Assembly: GCF_026122815.1 (NCBI RefSeq)
Contig: NZ_JAIWQW010000006.1
Coordinates: forward strand, 1 to 41,793
Direction of reading: 5' to 3'
DNA: 41,793 nt
From: Buchnera aphidicola (Pemphigus obesinymphae)
GTDB lineage: Bacteria > Pseudomonadota > Gammaproteobacteria > Enterobacterales > Enterobacteriaceae
Each line of letters starts with the position of its first letter. Position 1 is the stretch's first letter. Under the pieces are notes generated by a model, which saw only the letters and a program-made list of their open reading frames with translations, did no database searches and was not told where the DNA came from. Shown here piece after piece: positions 17,605 through 25,519 of this stretch. The position numbers and the translations under genes were made by a program.

Positions 17605-18489
17605 ATGAAACCATTTTTAAATTATATTGGTTTAGCAGGTATTCCACGAAATTCTCAATCATTAGAAACACATAAAATACTTTATGATTGGTTAATAAAG
17701 AAAGGTTATAAAGTAATGATTGAATATCAAATAGCAGAACAATTATTATCGATTAAGAAACCTAATGTTGGCACATTATCACAAATCGGTCAATATTGTG
17801 ATTTAGCTATAGTTGTAGGAGGTGATGGTAATTTGTTATGTGCAGGTTATATCTTGTGTGGTTATAACATAAAAATAATTGGTGTAAATAGAGGAAATTT
17901 AGGTTTTCTTACTGATTTAAGTCCTGATAAAGTGTTAAAACAGTTATCAGATGTTTTATCTGGGAAATATATATTAGAGAACAGGTTTTTACTGGAGATT
18001 CAAATATGTCAAGAACACGGAGAAAGTTATGTTAATACTGCTATAAATGAAGTAGTTTTGCATGCGGATAAAGTAGCTCATATGATAGAATTTGAAGTTT
18101 ATATTGACGAAAGTTTTGCTTTTTCTCAGAGATCAGATGGTTTAATTATTTCTACTCCTACAGGTTCGACAGGTTATTCACTTTCAGCTGGTGGACCAAT
18201 ACTTTCTGCATCTTTAGAAGCAGTTGTATTAATACCTATGTTTCCTCATACCTTGTCGGCTCGTCCGTTAGTAATTAGTAGTGATAGCAAGATTTGTTTA
18301 AAATTCCCAAACACTTATAAAAATTTAAAAATTAGTTGTGATAGTCAAAGAGTGTTATCTGTTAATTACAAAGATAAGATATTCATTCGTAGAAGTCATT
18401 ATTGCCTTAATTTTATTCATCCCAAAAGTTATAACTATTTCGATAGATTAAGTTCTAAATTAAACTGGTCAAGAAATTTTTTTAATTAG
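17605..18489 (+). CDS. nadK: NAD kinase
   Basis: NAD kinase phosphorylates NAD to NADP with ATP and is the only source of NADP. The 294-residue protein (E. coli 292) shows GGDG at 72-75, the NE/D-type segment [11 protein letters not shown], and the glycine-rich substrate loop [16 protein letters not shown]. It is divergent from grpE, separated by a 117-bp shared promoter region; the same neighbours occur in E. coli. Genes that follow there (recN, bamE, smpB) are missing here, leaving nadK to meet ssrA convergently. Confidence 0.97.
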   Translation: MKPFLNYIGLAGIPRNSQSLETHKILYDWLIKKGYKVMIEYQIAEQLLSIKKPNVGTLSQIGQYCDLAIVVGGDGNLLCAGYILCGYNIKIIGVNRGNLGFLTDLSPDKVLKQLSDVLSGKYILENRFLLEIQICQEHGESYVNTAINEVVLHADKVAHMIEFEVYIDESFAFSQRSDGLIISTPTGSTGYSLSAGGPILSASLEAVVLIPMFPHTLSARPLVISSDSKICLKFPNTYKNLKISCDSQRVLSVNYKDKIFIRRSHYCLNFIHPKSYNYFDRLSSKLNWSRNFFN

Positions 18490-18493
18490 TATC

Positions 18494-18516
18494 AAATATG
18501 TGTATAGTACATGTTT
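18494..18516 (+). terminator. Possible nadK terminator hairpin
   Basis: Arms AAATATGT (18494-18501) and ACATGTTT (18509-18516) pair over eight positions, one a G-T wobble, around a seven-base loop. CAATTTTAAATTTT follows. The structure is weak and AU-rich, but it is well placed 5 bases after the nadK stop and before the convergent ssrA. Confidence 0.4.
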
Positions 18517-18544
18517 CAATTTTAAATTTTAAATACAAATAAAA

Positions 18545-18908
18545 TGGAGCTGGCGGGAGTCGAACCCGCGTCCAAAATTTCTACAACTTCAGCACTACAT
18601 GCTTAGTCTATTTTTTAATAAAAAATTATTCTTATTTTTTATAGACTTAAAATAAGATTTTAGCTTAATTTAGTTTTAACGTATATCTCTCTTAAGCAAA
18701 GGGTTTATACGAATCTCTGTAGTTTTGACCTTCTTTAATATCTAATTTTAAGAGAATAAATTAGATTGAAGGGCTTTAGATAGTTTATTAAGCTGCTAAA
18801 GCGTAATGTTTTTGATTTGCATTTGTTTTTTACGGCTTTTAACGAGGCAAACCGTTCCTCGGCATGCACTTTAGTTTTCGATAATCTTGTCGAATCCAAA
18901 ACAGCCCC
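18545..18908 (-). ncRNA. ssrA: Transfer-messenger RNA
   Basis: tmRNA rescues ribosomes stalled on broken messages and tags the product for proteolysis. The 5' end GGGGCTG and the 3' end CAGCTCC plus discriminator A form the seven-pair tRNA-like acceptor stem. GGGTTCGACTCCC forms the T arm (revcomp of 18554-18566 region). The first pseudoknot segment GTGCATGCCGAGG is conserved. The message part (18788-18820) encodes ANQKHYALAA followed by TAA TAA. The E. coli tag is ANDENYALAA, so the degradation signal ALAA is unchanged. The gene does not encode the 3' CCA, which must be added by nucleotidyltransferase. smpB, its usual neighbour, is not in the window. Confidence 0.95.
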
Positions 18909-19167
18909 AAAATTATTTTTATATTATTACAAAATAAAATAAAATAGTCTATATATTATTTTTATAATAAAAATATTATGTTTATAAATAAAAATATTAT
19001 TTTTAATATCAATGAGAAAAATAAAAAACATGAATTTATTTACTTCATTAAACAGTACTATTTTATAATATGTATTATGATATTGATCGATTATTTATAC
19101 ATGTTGAGAAAATAACATTATTAGTCTATTTTATAGACATAGATATAATATTATAAGGGAGTATAAA

Positions 19168-19203
19168 ATGCATAAATTTGTTGATAACATTTTAAGGAAT
19201 TAG
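19168..19203 (+). other. Micro-ORF with strong ribosome site just before grxD
   Basis: AAGGGAG (19155-19161) stands six bases before an ATG that opens an 11-codon frame (MHKFVDNILRN) ending in TAG three bases before the grxD ATG. The end of the micro-ORF contains AAGGAAT, which is the ribosome site of grxD. This could be a leader peptide coupling translation to grxD. It could also be the eroded start of a lost gene. No homologue is recognisable. Confidence 0.35.
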
Positions 19204-19206
19204 AAT

Positions 19207-19539
19207 ATGAATGTTTTAGAAAAAATTAAGAGTCAAATTGAAGAAAATCCAATTTTAATTTATATAAAAGGAAGTCCTGATGCACCAGAATGTGGTTTTT
19301 CTGCTCAAGCAGTTCAGGCATTATCTTCATGTGGAGAAAAGTTTGCATACGTGGATATTTTAAAATATCCAGAAATTCGAACTGAGTTACCAAAGTTCGC
19401 CAATTGGCCAACTTTTCCTCAATTATGGATAGAAGGAGAACTTATTGGAGGATGCAATATAATTATGGAAATGGTAAGTAACGGTACTCTTAAAAAATTA
19501 ATCAAAGAAACAGTAATAAAATATAAAAAAAATAAATAA
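19207..19539 (+). CDS. grxD: Monothiol glutaredoxin 4
   Basis: GrxD binds a 2Fe-2S cluster with glutathione and works in iron-sulfur cluster trafficking. The 110-residue protein (E. coli 115) has the monothiol active site CGFS with Cys29, plus ENPILIYIKGSPDAPECG, WPTFPQLWIEGELIGGC and the C-terminal helix. A ribosome site AAGGA lies upstream, inside a possible micro-ORF. In E. coli grxD, rnt and a sod gene also lie near each other. It is convergent with rnt. Confidence 0.96.
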   Translation: MNVLEKIKSQIEENPILIYIKGSPDAPECGFSAQAVQALSSCGEKFAYVDILKYPEIRTELPKFANWPTFPQLWIEGELIGGCNIIMEMVSNGTLKKLIKETVIKYKKNK

Positions 19540-19598
19540 TTATTATATTAAAAAATAGATATTAGTCAGTTACTAAAAAATTTTCTAATATTGAATAC

Positions 19599-19654
19599 TA
19601 TATCTACTATATGTTTTATATGTACTTTGAAATATAAAATATGTAGTAGATATA
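19599..19654 (+). terminator. Long hairpin between convergent grxD and rnt
   Basis: Arms 19599-19621 and 19632-19654 pair over 23 positions around a ten-base loop. Two positions deviate from Watson-Crick: T19610 opposite G19643 and G19613 opposite T19640. Both make G-U wobbles in plus-strand RNA but A-C mismatches in minus-strand RNA. The structure therefore favours the grxD transcript, as a terminator or 3'-end protecting stem. No long U run follows. Confidence 0.5.
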
Positions 19655-19715
19655 AAAAATTGATAATTAGATTATTTTAAATAAATTTAATAAGAAATAT
19701 ATGTAAAATTTGTAT

Positions 19716-20348
19716 TTATGATAAAGGCCATCCTCCTAATCTTTTCCAACGATTTACTAATTCACAAAATAGTTCAGCAGTTTTTTGAGAGTCATAGAGT
19801 GCTGAATGAGCTTGTTTGTTATCAAATAGTAATCCAGCAGCTTTACATGATTTTGCTAGCACAGTTTGTCCCAATGCTAATCCACTTAAAGTTGCTGTAT
19901 CAAAAGTTGCAAAGGGATGAAAAGGATGATTTTGTATCCCCGTTCTTTGAATTGCAGCCATGATAAAATTATGATCGAAACTCGCATTGTGAGCAACTAT
20001 TATACTACGATTACAGTTTTTAATTTTCATACCTTTGTTTATGGCATTGAATATGCAAAAGAGAGCTTCTTGTTCACTGATTGCTCCTCTTAACGGATTA
20101 AAAGGATCAATTTTGTTAAAAGCAATGGCTTCTGGTTGAATAAAAGATCCATTAAAAGGGATAATATGAAAATGTAAGCAGGATTCTTTTTTTAACCAAC
20201 CTTCTGAATCCATGTATAACGTATACATTCCTATTTCTAATATAGCATCAGTTTGTGAATTAAATCCCGCTGTTTCTATATCTATTACTACAGGATAGAA
20301 ACCACGGAATCTTTTTTTTAATAAATTATCTTCTTGATTTATAGACAT
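19716..20348 (-). CDS. rnt: Ribonuclease T
   Basis: RNase T is a DEDDh 3'-5' exoribonuclease that trims tRNA, 5S and 23S rRNA ends. The 210-residue protein (E. coli 215) shows Exo I with Asp23 and Glu25 (VIDIETAGF), Exo II in [11 protein letters not shown], and Exo III in [16 protein letters not shown]. It stops right after [11 protein letters not shown], lacking the last few E. coli residues. GAG lies about eight bases before the ATG. The upstream 355 bp are shared with sodA, which diverges. Confidence 0.96.
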   Translation of the reverse strand: MSINQEDNLLKKRFRGFYPVVIDIETAGFNSQTDAILEIGMYTLYMDSEGWLKKESCLHFHIIPFNGSFIQPEAIAFNKIDPFNPLRGAISEQEALFCIFNAINKGMKIKNCNRSIIVAHNASFDHNFIMAAIQRTGIQNHPFHPFATFDTATLSGLALGQTVLAKSCKAAGLLFDNKQAHSALYDSQKTAELFCELVNRWKRLGGWPLS

Positions 20349-20703
20349 TTACATCTCATATAACAATATTAGTAATATATTATTTACACATTTTCATTAT
20401 AAATTTTTATTAAAAAATAAATAAATTTTTTTTTTATTTAGATATAATAAATTTATATTAATGATTTTTATATATATTTTAAAATAAATAAATGCAGTAT
20501 ATATTTAAAAATAAATGTAGTATTTATTTTATTCATAAATTAATAATGTTATATTCAATATAACATTTTTTTAAAATAAAGAGTAATAAAATCTTGTATT
20601 TTAATATTATTAAAAACTTTTGGTGTTAAATATATTTATAAGTTTAAATATTAATTGAACAAGAATTTTAATATTACTAATAAAATATTAAAGGAAGTAA
20701 AAA
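20349..20703. other. Divergent intergenic region rnt / sodA
   Basis: This is a 355-bp spacer, almost only A+T, with no credible gene. A TTGAAC at 20655-20660, followed after 17 bases by TAATAA, is a weak candidate promoter for sodA. I see no OxyR, Fur or SoxS-like site. Confidence 0.4.
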
Positions 20704-21333
20704 ATGATTCATATGTTACCTGTATTACCTTATTCTTATGATTTTTTAGAGCCATATTTTGATAAAGAAACTATGTTTATTCATCATACTAAACATCATC
20801 AAACATATATCAATAATTTAAACATAGCTTTAAAAGGAACAAAATTTTTAAATTTATCTATTGATAATTTAATCATCCAATTAGATAAATTATCTTTTGA
20901 TAAAAGAAAAATAATACAAAATAATGCTGGTGGACATATTAATCATAGTCTATTTTGGAAAGGGTTAAAAATAGGAACAAATTTAAGTCCTATTTTAAAA
21001 AAATCTATTGAAAAAGATTTTAATTCTATTTCAAATTTTAAAAAAAAGTTTGAAGAAGCAGCATTAAATCATTTTGGTTCTGGATGGGTATGGTTGATAA
21101 AAAATAATTCTACTTTATCTATTGTAACAACTGTTAATCAAGATAATCCATTAATGGGTCAAAATATTGCTGGAGTTTACGGAATACCTATTATATCTTT
21201 AGATTTATGGGAGCATGCGTATTATTTAAAATACCAAAATAAAAAAATTGATTATATTAAAGCATTTTGGAACGTGGTAAATTGGGATGAGGCATTAAAT
21301 CGTTTTACAAATAAAAATTGTTTTTTTAATTAA
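20704..21333 (+). CDS. sodA: Superoxide dismutase, Mn type
   Basis: The enzyme converts superoxide to hydrogen peroxide and oxygen in the cytosol. The 209 residues carry the metal ligands His27, His81, Asp167 and His171 (LDLWEHAYY). The second-sphere glutamine falls at 146 (VNQDNPLMG), with Gly77 in [11 protein letters not shown]. This is the Mn-SOD arrangement; Fe-SOD puts the glutamine near 69. Overall it resembles E. coli SodA, with SodA-type [12 protein letters not shown] and [10 protein letters not shown]. The start follows AAGGAAG at good spacing. The hydrogen peroxide product would be handled by the peroxiredoxin encoded at 15420-16025. Confidence 0.95.
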   Translation: MIHMLPVLPYSYDFLEPYFDKETMFIHHTKHHQTYINNLNIALKGTKFLNLSIDNLIIQLDKLSFDKRKIIQNNAGGHINHSLFWKGLKIGTNLSPILKKSIEKDFNSISNFKKKFEEAALNHFGSGWVWLIKNNSTLSIVTTVNQDNPLMGQNIAGVYGIPIISLDLWEHAYYLKYQNKKIDYIKAFWNVVNWDEALNRFTNKNCFFN

Positions 21334-21432
21334 TTTAAGATGCATGTTATTTAATTAGTAATTTTTACATATTGTTCGTATTAATTATATAATTATAAAT
21401 TAGTTTTATTGTACTTTTAAGTAAGGTGTTTT

Positions 21433-21975
21433 TTGAATAAAATAAAAATGATGGTAGGTTTAGCAAATCCAATAATTAAATATGGTAAAACTAGACATAA
21501 TATCGGTTCTCGTTATTTGCAAATGGTTGCTAAACATTATCGTGAACATTTAAAGGAAGAAAAAAAATTTTTTGGATATACTGGTGTCGTTTTTATAAAA
21601 AATAAAATTCGTTTATTAATACCAAATACATATATGAATATTAGTGGTAAATCTGTTTTTTCAATGGCTTCGTTTTATCGTATTCCCTTAAACGAAATTT
21701 TATTAATTCATGATGAATTAGATCTTTTCCCAGGAATTATTAAATTTAAATATGGTATTGGTCATAATGGACACAATGGATTAAGGAACGTTATTAATAC
21801 ATTTGATAAAAAAGAATCTTTTCCACGCATTTCTATAGGTATTGGTCGTCCTATTCAAAAGAAGGAAGTAGCATGTTTTGTATTGTCTCCACCAACAGAA
21901 CAAGAAAATATTTTAATTAATCGAGCGATAGGAAAATCAATTAATAAAATTACCAAATTTATTAATTTATCTTAA
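21433..21975 (+). CDS. pth: Peptidyl-tRNA hydrolase
   Basis: Pth recycles peptidyl-tRNA that drops off ribosomes. Active-site residues are visible: His in TRHNIG, the Asn of TYMNISGK, Asp in HDELDL and the Asn of GHNGLRN. The start is a TTG at 21433, preceded by TAAGGTG. It gives MNKIKMMVGLAN, aligned with E. coli MTIKLIVGLAN; the first ATG (21448) would cut into the first beta strand. At 180 residues it is about 14 shorter than E. coli at the C-terminus. ychF follows 57 bases downstream, as in E. coli. Confidence 0.95.
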   Translation: MNKIKMMVGLANPIIKYGKTRHNIGSRYLQMVAKHYREHLKEEKKFFGYTGVVFIKNKIRLLIPNTYMNISGKSVFSMASFYRIPLNEILLIHDELDLFPGIIKFKYGIGHNGHNGLRNVINTFDKKESFPRISIGIGRPIQKKEVACFVLSPPTEQENILINRAIGKSINKITKFINLS

Positions 21976-22032
21976 AGTATAGAAAATATTATGTTCATTT
22001 TTTACATTTCTTCAGTAAAATAGGATATTAGT

Positions 22033-23124
22033 ATGAGTTTTAAATGCGGCATAATAGGATTACCTAATGTGGGTAAATCGACTTTATTTAATGCTTTAAC
22101 TAAAAGTTCTGTGGCAGCTGAAAATTTTCCATTTTGTACTATAAAACCCAATATAGGTATGGTTCCAATTTTTGATAATCGTCTTTACAAAATAGCAGAG
22201 ATAGAAGGATCTTCACGAATTGTTAAAAATTTTATAGAATTCATAGATATAGCTGGATTAGTTAAAGGGGCTGCTCAAGGTGAAGGATTAGGGAATAAAT
22301 TTCTAGAATATGTAAAAGACACTGATGCTATTATACATGTTGTACGTTTTTTCCATGATCTTAGAGTAACTCATATTTATGGAAAAATCCAACCGATAGT
22401 AGACATTGAAATAGTTAATATGGAATTATGTTTGTCGGATTTAGATTTATGTGAATCACAGGTTTTAAAGATTAAGAAAAAAATAAACATGAAAAATTTA
22501 TTTTTAAAAAAAGAACTTTCTCTTTTAGAGAAATGTATTGCTCATCTAAAAAAATTTAAGATGTTGAGAACATTAAAAATAAATCAAGAAGAAAATTCAT
22601 TGATTAGCCATTTAAGATTAATTACATTAAAGCCAGTAATGTATGTAATAAATACCAATGATATGTTACGCAATGAAAACAAAAATATAGAAAAAATTTA
22701 TGATATAGCTGAAAAAGACGACGCTAAAGTTATTCAATTATCTGCAATGCTTGAATTAAATTCTGTCAATTTCAATCAGATAGGAAATAATAAATTTTCG
22801 GATGAATCAGAAGTAAAAAGATCTGGTTTAGACAGAGTTTCTTCATTAGGTTATTCTTTATTGAAATTAGAAACATTTTTTACTGCTGGTATAAAAGAAG
22901 TGAGGGCATGGACAATTTCCAAAGGTACTACAGCAATAGAAGCAGCAGGTAAAATTCATTCAGATTTTAAAAAAGGTTTTATTCGAGCTAAAGTAATTAG
23001 TTATACTGATTTTATAAAATATAAAGGAGAAAGGAATGTTAAAGAATTGGGGAAAATTAGAGGTGAAGGTAAAAACTATGTTGTTCAAGACGGTGATATC
23101 ATAAACTTTTTGTTTAATGTTTAA
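22033..23124 (+). CDS. ychF: YchF, Obg-family ribosome-binding ATPase
   Basis: YchF binds ribosomes and hydrolyses ATP rather than GTP; it modulates the oxidative-stress response. Its 363 residues equal E. coli. Seen are the P-loop GLPNVGKST (9-17) and DIAGLVKGAAQGEGLGNKFL. The latter has a hydrophobic residue in place of the usual catalytic glutamine. The coiled-coil middle and the C-terminal TGS domain ending YVVQDGDIINFLFNV are also present. The nucleotide-base motif NxxE, which gives ATP preference, here reads NTND at 207-210, so Glu has become Asp. Paired with pth. Confidence 0.96.
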   Translation: MSFKCGIIGLPNVGKSTLFNALTKSSVAAENFPFCTIKPNIGMVPIFDNRLYKIAEIEGSSRIVKNFIEFIDIAGLVKGAAQGEGLGNKFLEYVKDTDAIIHVVRFFHDLRVTHIYGKIQPIVDIEIVNMELCLSDLDLCESQVLKIKKKINMKNLFLKKELSLLEKCIAHLKKFKMLRTLKINQEENSLISHLRLITLKPVMYVINTNDMLRNENKNIEKIYDIAEKDDAKVIQLSAMLELNSVNFNQIGNNKFSDESEVKRSGLDRVSSLGYSLLKLETFFTAGIKEVRAWTISKGTTAIEAAGKIHSDFKKGFIRAKVISYTDFIKYKGERNVKELGKIRGEGKNYVVQDGDIINFLFNV

Positions 23125-23241
23125 CTAAATATTTTTATTTTGATTTATTGATAAATACTTTTTATTTATATAATTTTTTTTTGTAAAAAATGAAATTAGT
23201 TTTTAAATATTATTAAATTTAATCAATTTTTAATATAAGAG

Positions 23242-23272
23242 AGAGAGGATAGAATATATGATTCTCCTCTCT
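23242..23272. terminator. Bidirectional terminator between ychF and thrC
   Basis: Arms AGAGAGGA (23242-23249) and TCCTCTCT (23265-23272) pair perfectly. After a two-base bulge, GAAT (23252-23255) pairs with ATTC (23261-23264), leaving a five-base loop. It is by far the most GC-rich element of the spacer and lies between convergent genes, 17 bases from the thrC stop. U tracts on either side are imperfect. Confidence 0.7.
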
Positions 23273-23288
23273 GTTAAATAGAAAATTT

Positions 23289-24584
23289 TTATATATCTAG
23301 TAAAAATTTACGTAATTGAGAAAAATTTGGTAACATGTTGTGTGATAACAAGGGTAAATTATTAATTTTTGCCAATTTTTTAGGTAGTGGTAAAGTGATA
23401 TCTAAAATATTTTCAATAGTTTTTTTAAATTTTGCAGGATGTGCTGTGCCTAAAAATAATCCAAATTGATCATCTTTTAATTTATTTTTGAGTAATTTAT
23501 ATGCTATTGCAGCATGTGGTTCTGAAATATAACCTAATTTTTTTAGTTCTAATAAAGTATGTTTCGTTTCGGTATCAGATACACTGCCATAACCTAATTT
23601 TTTTAAGTTCCATTTTTTACGATGGAATAATTCTTCCACTCTCGGCCAATTGTTAGGTTGACTAATGTCCATTGCATTAGAAATGGTAGAAATAGTGGTA
23701 TATGGTTTCCATTGACCTGTTGCAAGGAAACGAGGTACGGTATCGTTAGCGTTAGTGGATGCTATGAATGATAAAATAGATAAACCAAGAGATTTCGCTA
23801 GTAATCCTGCAGTTAAGTTTCCAAAATTACCGCAAGGAACAGAAATGACTATTTTTTCCCTTTTTTCTTTTGGTATTAATGAAAAAGCTTCAAAATAATA
23901 ACAAATTTGCGCTAATAATCGACTAATATTAATGGAGTTAGCAGAATTTAATCCTGTACTTTTTTTTAAAACTATGTCATTAAAAGATTTTTTAACGAGT
24001 GTTTGGCATTCATCAAAACTACCGTTAATAGCTATGGTGTGAATATTGCCACCTAATGTACAAAATAACTTTTCTTGAAATTCGCTAATTTTACCTTTAG
24101 GATATAAAATGATTACACGTACATTTTTCATGCCATAAAAAGCATGAGCTACTGCTGCACCTGTGTCTCCTGATGTTGCAGTTAAAATGGTGATCAGTGA
24201 ATTGTTTCCATCTTGATTAAGATGCGATAACATTTGAGCCATAAAACGTGCACCAAAATCTTTAAATGCTAAGGTTGGTCCGTGAAATAGTTCAAAACAT
24301 GCTATGTTTTTTGTAATTTTTACTAATCTTGGAGGAGAAAATAAAAATGCTTTTTTAACACGATTATGTAATTCTTTTTGGTTTATTTCATCACCAATGA
24401 AATATGAAAGAATATTACTACTTCTTGTAATAAAATCCATTTTTAAGAGTTCTTCTAATTTTTCTTTTTCAATTTTAGGTAAATCTAAAGGGAAAAAAAG
24501 TCCTTGTTTTTGACCTAATCCTAATTTAATAGCTTGAAAGAAATTTACTTTTTCATTACTATCTTTAAGATTATAAAGTTTCAT
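23289..24584 (-). CDS. thrC: Threonine synthase
   Basis: ThrC converts O-phosphohomoserine to threonine with pyridoxal phosphate, the last step of the pathway. The 431-residue protein (E. coli 428) shows the PLP lysine Lys108 in FHGPTLAFKDFG, the phosphate-binding TATSGDTGAAVAHAFYG, GLNSANSINISRLLAQ and SEPHAAIAYKLL. The ATG directly abuts the thrB stop (TAAATG), with AGGAG inside the end of thrB, so translation is coupled. It closes the thrABC operon. Retention suggests that threonine is made for host and symbiont, which is inference. Confidence 0.97.
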   Translation of the reverse strand: MKLYNLKDSNEKVNFFQAIKLGLGQKQGLFFPLDLPKIEKEKLEELLKMDFITRSSNILSYFIGDEINQKELHNRVKKAFLFSPPRLVKITKNIACFELFHGPTLAFKDFGARFMAQMLSHLNQDGNNSLITILTATSGDTGAAVAHAFYGMKNVRVIILYPKGKISEFQEKLFCTLGGNIHTIAINGSFDECQTLVKKSFNDIVLKKSTGLNSANSINISRLLAQICYYFEAFSLIPKEKREKIVISVPCGNFGNLTAGLLAKSLGLSILSFIASTNANDTVPRFLATGQWKPYTTISTISNAMDISQPNNWPRVEELFHRKKWNLKKLGYGSVSDTETKHTLLELKKLGYISEPHAAIAYKLLKNKLKDDQFGLFLGTAHPAKFKKTIENILDITLPLPKKLAKINNLPLLSHNMLPNFSQLRKFLLDI

Positions 24585-25517
24585 TTATTCTCCTATTTGA
24601 CGTGCACCAATATTATCTAAATTACAGATATGTACGAATCCTTTTTTATTTTGTAAATAATTAATGGTAAGCCATTTAGCTATTTTTTTTGCAAGAGCAA
24701 TGTTTTCACATATAGCGAATAAAGTTGGTCCTGATCCAGAAATACCACAACTAAGGGCTCCCATTTCTAAAACATTTTTTTTTGCATAAGAAAAACTGGG
24801 TATTAATTTCATACGATGTGGTTCAGCAATTATATCTTTTATGAACGCAGTAGCTAGAAGAGATTGTTGTGTATAAGATGCATGAATAAATCCAGCTAAG
24901 TTTTTGCTATGTTGGATACATGTTTCTTTTGTATATTTTTTAGGTAATAAAGATCTTGATACCTCAGTTGATAAATTTACTCCTGGCCAAGCAACAATCC
25001 ATAACCATTTTTTAAATATAGGAATGGATTGACTAATAATATTATTTTCTTCAATAATTAATTGTAATCCTCCGAGATAGGAAGGTGCAACATTATCATA
25101 ATGTATACTTCCAGATATATTTCCTTCTAATTTTCCCATTAAATTTAATAATTTTGATGTAGTTAAAGGTTTATTGCAAAATTCATTCATTGCAACTAAT
25201 CCAGCTACTATAGAGCATGCACTGGATCCTAAACCAGAACCAATAGGCATATTTTTTTCCAATGTAATGGTAACTGGAACATCTTTTTTTATGATTTTAC
25301 AAAAATGATGCCAACATTGCCATACAATATTTTTTTTATTATCTGATGGTAATTCATTAGCGAATTTCCCTTTATTAATTAAATAGAATTGATTAGATGA
25401 AACAATTTTGATTGAATCTCCTAATAAATTTCCGTCTATTGGTGATATAGCTACACCGAGGACATCAAATCCAACTCCTACATTGCCAATAGAAGCAGGA
25501 GCGAAAATTTTTATCAT
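24585..25517 (-). CDS. thrB: Homoserine kinase
   Basis: ThrB phosphorylates homoserine with ATP. I chose the ATG at 25517, two bases after the thrA stop. The frame starts seven codons earlier inside thrA, but [18 protein letters not shown] aligns with the E. coli start, CAGGAG lies upstream, and the length becomes 310, the E. coli value. The GHMP-kinase phosphate loop [17 protein letters not shown] is intact, as is the C-terminal [14 protein letters not shown]. It is the middle gene of thrA-thrB-thrC. Confidence 0.96.
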   Translation of the reverse strand: MIKIFAPASIGNVGVGFDVLGVAISPIDGNLLGDSIKIVSSNQFYLINKGKFANELPSDNKKNIVWQCWHHFCKIIKKDVPVTITLEKNMPIGSGLGSSACSIVAGLVAMNEFCNKPLTTSKLLNLMGKLEGNISGSIHYDNVAPSYLGGLQLIIEENNIISQSIPIFKKWLWIVAWPGVNLSTEVSRSLLPKKYTKETCIQHSKNLAGFIHASYTQQSLLATAFIKDIIAEPHRMKLIPSFSYAKKNVLEMGALSCGISGSGPTLFAICENIALAKKIAKWLTINYLQNKKGFVHICNLDNIGARQIGE

Positions 25518-25519
25518 TT

